52,638 nucleotides of DNA from Psychromonas aquimarina ATCC BAA-1526 (GTDB lineage Bacteria > Pseudomonadota > Gammaproteobacteria > Enterobacterales > Psychromonadaceae), in NCBI RefSeq assembly GCF_000428725.1, contig NZ_AUAM01000031.1, positions 1 through 52,638 on the forward strand. Reading direction: 5' to 3'. Shown here in pieces: positions 46,662 to 52,638 of the stretch. Under the pieces are notes generated by a model, which was given only the letters and a program-made list of their open reading frames with translations, was not told the origin of the DNA and searched no databases. A program made the position numbers and the translations under genes. Position 1 is the stretch's first letter; each line of letters opens with the position of its first letter.

Positions 46662-48131
46662 ATGAGCGATATTATTGGAGCTGCTTTAAATAGCGGCAGT
46701 GTTATGGATAACGGTGCACATGAACTTCACAGACACAGTCGATTTTTACGTAAAATAGCCTGGATTGTTGAAATTATTGTTGTTTTTATTGGTCTTTGCA
46801 TTTCAATCTCACTAGTTGCCGGCGGCGACAATATGGTCAGTTCTTTTACTTTATCTGCACCATTTGTAATGATCTCCCTAGTTGAGCTGACTAAAATTCC
46901 TTTTGTGATCGGATTATGGCACTCTAAAAAATCATTTGTTATGTATCTGCTTATCATCTGTTTTTTGTCACTGATTACCTTTGAAACTCTGCTCAATGGT
47001 TTTGAAAGGGCATTTTCATCAATTAACAGCCAGATAAACCTGAGCGAAATTGAAATCAGCCGTATTGAAAACCAGATCGAAGTCAATAACGAAAACATTC
47101 AGATCGCATTTCAGAATTTCAGTGACAAAACTGAAAAAATAGCATCGGATAAAAACAATGTTTACAGCAGCTATAAGGCGCGGTACAGCAGTGCGGTTAA
47201 GCGTAACGAACGTTTATCCAAGAATGTGCAGCCGCTGCGAAGCTCACTTGCTAAAGCAAGAAAAGAGCTGAATCAGCTTAAAGTTGAAAAATCAGCCCTG
47301 CTGCAGGAGCTGTCAGCTAAAAAAGAACAGCGTTTCCAGTCGAGCATGAAAAATTTCCAGGGTAGTGCGGACACCATTAAACAGGAGCGTGCGCGTCTGC
47401 TTGGACAAATTAATGCCCTGACAGCAGAAAAAAAACAAGCTCTGGATGATGCCAACTTCTTTACTTCAGCAACCGTGAAGAAAGATTATGATGAAAAGAT
47501 CCGTTACGCAGAAAACCAGCTGAATAGTATTAATAATCGGACCATTACCGGGGAAAGTAAAAAACCTAATCTGGAATCAGTTAAGTTTTTAGATGATTAT
47601 TATGCTGAATTATTAGCGCTTAAAGACGATATGATTAAGCATAAAAGTCAACAGGTGGAATCGCTGTCGCGCAGTTATAAGCAGGCGGCTAATGCCAGCA
47701 GCCAGAATCTGGCGAAAAGACAGCGCCAGTTGTCTAAAGAAAAACGACAGTCACTGCTCAATCTCGAGAACAAACTTGAGCGGGTTAACAGCGAATTTTC
47801 AAATGAAAATGATTACATTAAAGAACTGAAGCTGGAGAACACTAAACTGCGTTATGATATTCGCGTGATTGAAATTGAAGCTAATACAATGGCCTTGTCT
47901 AATCAAGTTTACCGTATGGCATCATACGTTGATAATGTCAGCCACTATAAAGAGATTAAAAATGAAACCTTAACTCTGGTTGGACTAATCTGGTTTGGTT
48001 CATTAGCATTGATCGGCTCTATTACCGGTATTGCATTAACCTTATCAGGACTGCATTTAAGTAATCTGGCAGGTAAACAAAATAAGAAAGCTAAGGTGAT
48101 AAGCGAAAAAAACGCCGATAGCGTCAGCTGA
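46662..48131 (+). CDS. Large coiled-coil membrane protein of unknown function
   Basis: A 489-residue protein I do not recognise. Three hydrophobic helices lie near the N-terminus (about 33-53, 64-85, 91-112). They are followed by some 300 residues of charged, heptad-rich sequence with many Lys, Glu, Gln and Ser (about 120-420), and a fourth hydrophobic segment (about 437-460) before a short basic tail. The coiled coil would form one long loop or arm between two membrane anchors, on either side of the membrane. There is no enzyme motif. GAGGTAG precedes the ATG loosely. It sits alone, flanked by two long non-coding gaps. Possible roles such as scaffold or envelope tether are guesses. Confidence 0.8.
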   Translation: MSDIIGAALNSGSVMDNGAHELHRHSRFLRKIAWIVEIIVVFIGLCISISLVAGGDNMVSSFTLSAPFVMISLVELTKIPFVIGLWHSKKSFVMYLLIICFLSLITFETLLNGFERAFSSINSQINLSEIEISRIENQIEVNNENIQIAFQNFSDKTEKIASDKNNVYSSYKARYSSAVKRNERLSKNVQPLRSSLAKARKELNQLKVEKSALLQELSAKKEQRFQSSMKNFQGSADTIKQERARLLGQINALTAEKKQALDDANFFTSATVKKDYDEKIRYAENQLNSINNRTITGESKKPNLESVKFLDDYYAELLALKDDMIKHKSQQVESLSRSYKQAANASSQNLAKRQRQLSKEKRQSLLNLENKLERVNSEFSNENDYIKELKLENTKLRYDIRVIEIEANTMALSNQVYRMASYVDNVSHYKEIKNETLTLVGLIWFGSLALIGSITGIALTLSGLHLSNLAGKQNKKAKVISEKNADSVS

Positions 48132-48161
48132 AATAACAGCTGTAAGTTAGATTAAGGTATG

Positions 48162-48193
48162 CACTGCAGGTTTAAAAAATTAAACCTGCAGTG
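48162..48193 (+). terminator. Strong stem-loop after the coiled-coil protein gene
   Basis: CACTGCAGGTTTA (48162-48174) and TAAACCTGCAGTG (48181-48193) form a perfect 13-bp stem with a 6-nt loop, followed by TAATTTTAA. It is probably a terminator, although the T-run is short. Confidence 0.75.
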
Positions 48194-48541
48194 TAATTTT
48201 AATCCCGGGTAAGCTTTACTAAGCTCCGCCTAAGTTGAGTATCAGCTATAAATAAAACACAACCAGCTCAAAGTTATCACTCCCTTCTAAATAACTTGTT
48301 TATCACCATCCATATTACGATATAAGCAGCTTTACATTTAACTGTTTTAAATCATTGTCTTATTTGATTTTGGTTGAAATAACTATTGATCCTTACTTTT
48401 ATACCCATATTTTTTGTGTGGTCGTAATGGGATGTAATAGAAATACCTGAAAAGGGGGACTACATTTAATCAATGTAAAGATGAACTGCGGCTGCGCTTA
48501 GTTAATAGGGAGCATATACGCAGTCAGGCGTGAGACAGGTA
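48194..48541. other. Non-coding region before the palindromic repeat
   Basis: About 350 A/T-rich bp without a supportable gene. The only small structure seen is TACATT...AATGTA (around 48462-48478). A short G-rich stretch (AAAAGGGGGACT, near 48450) precedes it. Confidence 0.5.
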
Positions 48542-48617
48542 ATAATACCAAATCCACTAATTTTCTATTCATTTTAACAAGCATAAATGAATAGAAAATT
48601 ATCGGATTTGGTATTAT
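48542..48617. repeat. Long palindromic repeat (33-bp arms)
   Basis: The left arm (48542-48574) begins ATAATACCAAATCC and the right arm (48585-48617) ends GGATTTGGTATTAT. They match at 31 of 33 positions and flank a 10-bp loop (48575-48584). The two mismatches are adjacent (48556-48557). No other copy was seen in this window. It resembles a miniature mobile or extragenic palindromic element; no clear target-site duplication is visible. It ends 17 bp before the GTG of the next gene. Confidence 0.85.
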
Positions 48618-48634
48618 CAGTAAGGAGATTCGCT

Positions 48635-48967
48635 GTGAATATTATACAACAGGCTATAGACGATGCGTTTTTTGTGCAGATAAGTAAGATTTATACAGTT
48701 TTTTCAAAATCGGTTGCCGGTGCGATGGGTAATGAAAATGAAATATCAAGGGCTAAAACGATACTTCAGGAAGGGCTGGAGCAGGCTCAACGAACTCATA
48801 ATATTGCGCGGACCGTTACAGGTTCGGTTAACTCTTTAGATAATGTTGTTGCAGAGCTGGACTCCTGGTCTATTCCTGAAAAGCTGATCGATGACCTGCT
48901 TAGAACCTGTCATAGCTGCGGTGAGTGTGTTTATCCAAAAAACGCTGAATGGCATTATGATTTATAG
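48635..48967 (+). CDS. Small protein of unknown function with a C-terminal CxxCxxC
   Basis: A 110-residue protein starting with GTG at 48635, preceded by a good TAAGGAG Shine-Dalgarno. An ATG 48 bp upstream is in frame but lies in the right arm of the palindromic repeat, so it is not favoured. The sequence is mostly helical, with a late motif CHSCGECVYP that could bind a metal. I recognise no family. It ends before a terminator at 49005. Confidence 0.6.
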   Translation: MNIIQQAIDDAFFVQISKIYTVFSKSVAGAMGNENEISRAKTILQEGLEQAQRTHNIARTVTGSVNSLDNVVAELDSWSIPEKLIDDLLRTCHSCGECVYPKNAEWHYDL

Positions 48968-49004
48968 TAGTAACAAGTTCACCTATTTGTAAACTCCAAT
49001 CATT

Positions 49005-49027
49005 AAAGGGGCCGTTCGGCCCCTTTT
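49005..49027. terminator. Bidirectional terminator
   Basis: AAAGGGGCC (49005-49013) and GGCCCCTTT (49018-49026) form a 9-bp stem with a GTTC loop. It lies between the convergent small genes ending at 48967 and 49062. Confidence 0.8.
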
Positions 49028-49061
49028 AACAGTTTTTCTGCGGTAAAACATAAATCTCCTG

Positions 49062-49244
49062 TCACTCTTTTTTTTCATTCTTTGTGTCATGATAAGAATG
49101 CTCAATTAGATCCAGTGCTTTTGTTGCTCCCCACAAAATAACTAGTGATATCAGTACCATGCCAAATGGCGTAATACTGTTTATCGACGATACAACTAAA
49201 CCACCTACCGTTCCGCAAAACAAGATTAAAAGGAAAGTTCTCAT
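49062..49244 (-). CDS. Small membrane protein of unknown function
   Basis: A 60-residue protein with two hydrophobic segments (about 3-19 and 26-45) and a charged C-terminus ending NEKKE. The frame extends upstream to 49319, but the ATG at 49244 has GAGAGG nine bases ahead and begins directly with the hydrophobic segment, so it is preferred. A TATACT at 49329-49324 on the minus strand is a likely -10. No family is recognised. Confidence 0.55.
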   Translation of the reverse strand: MRTFLLILFCGTVGGLVVSSINSITPFGMVLISLVILWGATKALDLIEHSYHDTKNEKKE

Positions 49245-49557
49245 GAAATGAACCTCTCTGTGGTAATGGAGACCATTGATAAAACTATTGTGTGTCCGCA
49301 AAAAACAACCAGGACACAAATTAAGTATAGTAAAGAGTTAGCGCAGGTAAAAAACAAAGTGAGAGATTGATATAAAAGGCAATTTTTAATTGTCCTACTG
49401 CGGTGAGGCAGCAAGTGTTTTTTATTTAAATTACAAAAGGAAACCATCGTGCGAATTTGTTATAATCGCGCAAAATATTCCCAATACCTGTTTAACGCGC
49501 TTAAATTAACGTGATTAAAACATACATTGTTATGTACATAATTAGAGAAAAAGATAA
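49245..49557. other. Divergent promoter region, small membrane gene to prfC
   Basis: A 313-bp gap. It holds the minus-strand TATACT noted for the small gene and, toward prfC, an extended -10. The remainder shows no gene. Confidence 0.55.
49458..49466 (+). promoter_or_regulatory. Extended -10 promoter of prfC
   Basis: TGTTATAAT, that is a TG extension plus consensus TATAAT, about 92 bp before the prfC start. No clear -35 is seen, which extended -10 promoters can tolerate. Confidence 0.55.
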
Positions 49558-51144
49558 ATGCCGAACAAAGACATCATAGAGAATGTAAGGAAGAGAAGGA
49601 CTTTTGCTATCATCTCACACCCCGATGCGGGTAAAACAACCATCACTGAAAAAGTACTTTTGTTTGGTAACGCGCTGCAGAAAGCCGGTACAGTAAAAGG
49701 TAAAAAATCAGGTCAGCATGCCAAATCTGACTGGATGGAGATGGAAAAAGACCGTGGTATATCAATTACAACCTCTGTGATGCAGTTTCCGTATAATAAC
49801 GGCTTAGTTAATCTGCTGGATACTCCCGGACACGAAGATTTCTCGGAAGATACCTACCGTACATTAACCGCTGTAGATTCTTGTTTGATGGTAATTGATT
49901 CAGCCAAAGGTGTTGAGCAGCGTACGATTAAATTAATGGAAGTTACACGCCTGCGTGATACGCCGATCATTACATTTATGAACAAATGTGACCGCGATAT
50001 TCGCGATCCGATAGAATTAATGGATGAAGTTGAAGAAGTTTTAAATATTGCCTGTGCTCCAATTACCTGGCCTATTGGTATGGGTAAAGAGTTTAAAGGT
50101 GTTTATCACCTGCTGCGTGATGAAGTGATCTTATATTCAACGGGTCAGGGGCACACAATTCAAGACAGCCGGATCATTAAAGGGTTAGATAACCCGGAAC
50201 TTGATGAAGCACTGCCTTTGTATGCGGAAGATCTGCGTGAAGAGATGGAACTGGTTTTAGGTGCCTCCCATGAGTTTGACCATGAGTTATTCTTAAAAGG
50301 TGAATTAACCCCGGTTTATTTTGGTACCGCATTGGGTAACTTTGGTGTAGACCATGTATTAGACGGTTTAGTGGAGTGGGCGCCAAAACCACTTTCTCGC
50401 GAAGCGAAGCAGCGTGTTGTAGAGCCGACGGAAAAAGAGTTTTCAGGTTTTATCTTTAAAATTCAAGCGAATATGGATCCGAAACATCGTGACCGTATTG
50501 CATTTATGCGTGTCTGTTCAGGTAAATATGAAAAAGGCATGAAAATGCGTCATGTGCGGACCGGTAAAATGGTCAGTATTTCCGATGCGGTTACTTTTAT
50601 GGCCGGGGATCGTGCGGCTGCTGAAGAAGCTTATCCTGGTGATATTATCGGTTTACATAATCACGGTACTATTCAGATTGGTGATGCCTTTACTTCTAAT
50701 GAAGAGCTTAAATTTACAGGTATCCCAAACTTTGCACCGGAAATGTTCCGCCGTATTCGTTTAAAAGATCCGCTTAAGCAGAAACAGCTGTTGAAAGGCC
50801 TGATGCAGCTTTCTGAAGAAGGTGCTGTGCAGGTTTTCCGTCCATTGCGCAGTAATGATTTAATTGTTGGTGCGGTAGGTGTACTGCAGTTTGAAGTGGT
50901 TGTGCAGCGTTTGAAATCTGAATATAAAGTAGAAGCAATCTATGAAGGTATTAGTGTTGCAACTGCATTATGGGTAGATAGTGAAGATCCGCAGAAGATG
51001 GCTGAATTTGAGAAGAAAGCTTATGATAATTTAGCTTTAGACGGCAGTAATAACTTAACATATGTTGCGCCGACTATGGTTAACTTGAATCTTGCGATTG
51101 AGCGTTACCCTGCAGTTAACTTTAGAAAAACACGCGAACATTAA
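49558..51144 (+). CDS. prfC: Peptide chain release factor 3
   Basis: A 528-residue GTPase that recycles RF1 and RF2 from the ribosome after peptide release. The G motifs are all visible: SHPDAGKTT (P-loop), the switch region [19 protein letters not shown] and NKCD. The C-terminal domains include VFRPL and VGVLQFEVV. Length matches E. coli (529). It is followed by a terminator and then a TatD-family gene; in E. coli too, yjjV lies near prfC. Confidence 0.97.
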   Translation: MPNKDIIENVRKRRTFAIISHPDAGKTTITEKVLLFGNALQKAGTVKGKKSGQHAKSDWMEMEKDRGISITTSVMQFPYNNGLVNLLDTPGHEDFSEDTYRTLTAVDSCLMVIDSAKGVEQRTIKLMEVTRLRDTPIITFMNKCDRDIRDPIELMDEVEEVLNIACAPITWPIGMGKEFKGVYHLLRDEVILYSTGQGHTIQDSRIIKGLDNPELDEALPLYAEDLREEMELVLGASHEFDHELFLKGELTPVYFGTALGNFGVDHVLDGLVEWAPKPLSREAKQRVVEPTEKEFSGFIFKIQANMDPKHRDRIAFMRVCSGKYEKGMKMRHVRTGKMVSISDAVTFMAGDRAAAEEAYPGDIIGLHNHGTIQIGDAFTSNEELKFTGIPNFAPEMFRRIRLKDPLKQKQLLKGLMQLSEEGAVQVFRPLRSNDLIVGAVGVLQFEVVVQRLKSEYKVEAIYEGISVATALWVDSEDPQKMAEFEKKAYDNLALDGSNNLTYVAPTMVNLNLAIERYPAVNFRKTREH

Positions 51145-51164
51145 TATATGTTGTGCTATTAATT

Positions 51165-51188
51165 AAAGCGTCTTCGGACGCTTTTTTT
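51165..51188 (+). terminator. Rho-independent terminator of prfC
   Basis: AAAGCGTC (51165-51172), TTCG tetraloop, GACGCTTT (51177-51184) and a T-run. Confidence 0.92.
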
Positions 51189-51209
51189 GTATCTACAGAT
51201 TGGATAAAT

Positions 51210-51983
51210 ATGTTTATTGACAGCCACTGCCACCTGAATTTTGCCTGTTTTGATGAGCAGCGCGAAACATTATTAAACAAACTGCAGGAGCAGGATATAA
51301 AGCGGTTAGTTATTCCTGGAACAACTCCAGACAGCTGGTCTGATATTATTAGCCTATGTGCTGCTCATAAACAGCTCTATTACGGGCTCGGCATTCATCC
51401 TCGTTTTATTAACTGCTTTAAAGAAAGTGATTTTCAGTATCTGGAAAAACTATTACAAACGAATAGTAAGCAGTGCGTTGCGCTGGGGGAGATTGGTTTA
51501 GATAAGTTCGCCGATGCAGATATGCAGCTGCAGGAACAGGTCTTTATCCGTCAGGTGCTGCTTGCACAAAAAATGCAGCTGCCGATTATTCTGCATGTTG
51601 TGAAAAAGCAGGGCAGGGTGCTGGAAATTCTAAAAGAGCAGAAATTTACTCAGGGCGGTGTTTATCATGCATTTTCCGGAAGTTTTGAAACAGCATGTGC
51701 ATTTATTGCTTTAGGTTTTAAAATTGGAGTTGGCGGTGTGATTAGCTATCCTAATTCAACAAAAACAAATGAAACGATCACTCAATTACCACTTGAGTCT
51801 TTAGTTTTAGAAACTGATGCGCCTGATATGCCTCTCTATCAGCAGGTACAGGTTAATAACTCTCCGCTTAATATTCTCTCTGTTTTTGAGTCGCTTGCTG
51901 CACTGCGCAGTGAATCAATAGACTGTTTGGCCGCGCAGATTTATAAAAATACTGTCTCTATTTTCTCGTTAGACAATGACTAA
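51210..51983 (+). CDS. yjjV: TatD-family metal-dependent hydrolase, YjjV-like
   Basis: A 257-residue TIM-barrel hydrolase of the amidohydrolase superfamily. Metal ligands are visible in DSHCHLNF, ALGEIGLD (Glu), ILHVVKK (His), YHAFSG (His) and LETDAPDMPL (Asp). Relatives are DNases or deoxyribonucleotide/D-aminoacyl hydrolases; the substrate of YjjV is not settled. The frame is open from 51153, but the ATG at 51210 begins at the usual MFIDSHCHL and lies after the prfC terminator. No strong Shine-Dalgarno is seen. Confidence 0.9.
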   Translation: MFIDSHCHLNFACFDEQRETLLNKLQEQDIKRLVIPGTTPDSWSDIISLCAAHKQLYYGLGIHPRFINCFKESDFQYLEKLLQTNSKQCVALGEIGLDKFADADMQLQEQVFIRQVLLAQKMQLPIILHVVKKQGRVLEILKEQKFTQGGVYHAFSGSFETACAFIALGFKIGVGGVISYPNSTKTNETITQLPLESLVLETDAPDMPLYQQVQVNNSPLNILSVFESLAALRSESIDCLAAQIYKNTVSIFSLDND

Positions 51984-52060
51984 ACCGGAAAATTACCGTA
52001 AAATGTCTGCCTTTTACAGATACTGTAAACACAAATAATGTTTATATAAGGTGATTTTTA

Positions 52061-52540
52061 ATGGTTCAATATCCAATGACGGCCACCGGTGCGGCTAGTT
52101 TACGCACCGAATTAGAACAGTTAAAAACCGTGACGCGTCCGGAAATTGTGAACGCGATTGCCGAAGCCCGCGAACACGGTGATTTAAAAGAAAATGCTGA
52201 GTATCATGCTGCGCGTGAACAGCAGGGTTTTTGTGAAGGCCGAATTCAAGACATCGAAGCAAAATTATCCAATGCACAAATTATTGATGTTAGTAAACTG
52301 ACCAATAACGGTAAGGTTATTTTCGGTACAACGGTAACGATTGTTAATATTGATACCGATGATGAAGTTACTTACCGTATCGTAGGTGATGATGAAGCCG
52401 ATATTAAGAAAAACTTAATTTCAGTCAGTTCTCCGATTGCACGCGGTTTAATCGGAAAAATGCTGGATGATGAAATTGCTATCGAAACTCCCGGCGGTAC
52501 GATTGAATATGAAATTATCAACGTACAGTATGTTGCATAA
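52061..52540 (+). CDS. greA: Transcription elongation factor GreA
   Basis: A 159-residue factor that stimulates RNA polymerase to cleave backtracked transcripts. The N-terminal coiled-coil finger carries the acidic tip in [21 protein letters not shown], and the C-terminal FKBP-like domain includes [21 protein letters not shown] and [16 protein letters not shown] precedes the ATG. The usual carB neighbour is absent; it follows yjjV by 77 bp. Confidence 0.97.
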   Translation: MVQYPMTATGAASLRTELEQLKTVTRPEIVNAIAEAREHGDLKENAEYHAAREQQGFCEGRIQDIEAKLSNAQIIDVSKLTNNGKVIFGTTVTIVNIDTDDEVTYRIVGDDEADIKKNLISVSSPIARGLIGKMLDDEIAIETPGGTIEYEIINVQYVA

Positions 52541-52588
52541 ACTTCATTAAGCGCTGAATACAAAAAAGCCCAGTGAAAACTTAATGCC

Positions 52589-52614
52589 GATCGTTTAAGA
52601 AAACTTGAACGATC
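52589..52614. repeat. Inverted repeat downstream of greA
   Basis: GATCGTTTAAG (52589-52599) and CTTGAACGATC (52604-52614) form an 11-bp stem with one G-T pair and an AAAA loop. No T-run follows directly on the plus strand and the window ends soon after, so its role (terminator or operator of a gene beyond) is open. Confidence 0.5.
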
Positions 52615-52638
52615 TTGCAGATAGATCATAATCCTCAA

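Noticed and set aside
48635..49244. Toxin-antitoxin pair formed by the 110-residue protein and the small membrane protein
   Set aside because: The genes are convergent, separated by a terminator, and neither has a toxin or DNA-binding motif.
52372..52638. 88-codon frame antisense to the end of greA
   Set aside because: It is the mirror of greA coding sequence and runs off the window; no independent support.

Overview
The window is 52.6 kb of a low-to-moderate-GC gammaproteobacterial chromosome. A complete Na+-translocating NQR operon preceded by bolA, a complete rsx/rnf-nth operon, a DUF3404/DUF2861 two-component operon of Vibrio vxr type, many chemotaxis and cold-shock genes and no plasmid or phage genes suggest a facultatively anaerobic marine bacterium near Vibrionales/Alteromonadales. 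Psychromonas is my best guess. That is inference from gene content and order; no database search was possible.

Layout. 1-3.2 kb: tRNA-Lys, nadA, an apparently solitary DNA cytosine-5 methyltransferase and a yehS-like gene. 3.2-8.7 kb (minus strand): a vxrA-vxrB-vxrC-like cell-envelope stress two-component operon with a secreted putative glycosidase downstream. 8.7-13.7 kb: an NhaC antiporter, a chemoreceptor and purU. 13.8-16.2 kb: a LysR regulator divergent from a flavodoxin-fold oxidoreductase and an SDR dehydrogenase. 16.4-23.1 kb (minus): rsxABCDGE-nth, with a 124-bp duplicated rsxD/rsxG junction. 23.6-26.4 kb: anaerobic ribonucleotide reductase nrdD-nrdG behind two NrdR-type boxes. 26.5-32.5 kb: cheV, a DUF4037 nucleotidyltransferase, clpS-clpA, infA and bpt. 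32.6-40.4 kb: bolA, nqrABCDEF-apbE-nqrM. 40.4-46.2 kb: a YaiI family gene, a cold-shock gene with a long leader, dcd, an orphan histidine kinase, a trans-sulfuration-family PLP enzyme, a small secreted protein and an RRM protein. 46.6-49.3 kb: three unrecognised genes, including a large coiled-coil membrane protein, plus a long palindromic repeat. 49.5-52.6 kb: prfC, yjjV and greA.

How the genes work together. Two homologous membrane redox complexes (Rnf/Rsx and NQR) lie within about 20 kb. ApbE, which flavinylates their FMN-carrying subunits, and NqrM, which matures NQR, are encoded at the end of the nqr operon. ClpS, ClpA and Bpt belong to one N-degron pathway and are neighbours here, separated only by infA. 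NrdD and NrdG form an activase/reductase pair.

The most unusual points are: (1) a fossil tandem duplication that makes a 40-codon chimeric mini-ORF between rsxD and rsxG; (2) a shared 19-bp element with 11-bp periodicity upstream of both the vxrA-like gene and the putative glycosidase, which suggests a common regulator; (3) nested inverted repeats in front of the solitary methyltransferase; (4) a 33-bp-arm palindrome next to an unrecognised gene at 48.5 kb; and (5) the unrecognised coiled-coil membrane protein. I saw no CRISPR array, insertion sequence, prophage or recognisable multi-gene defence cassette.
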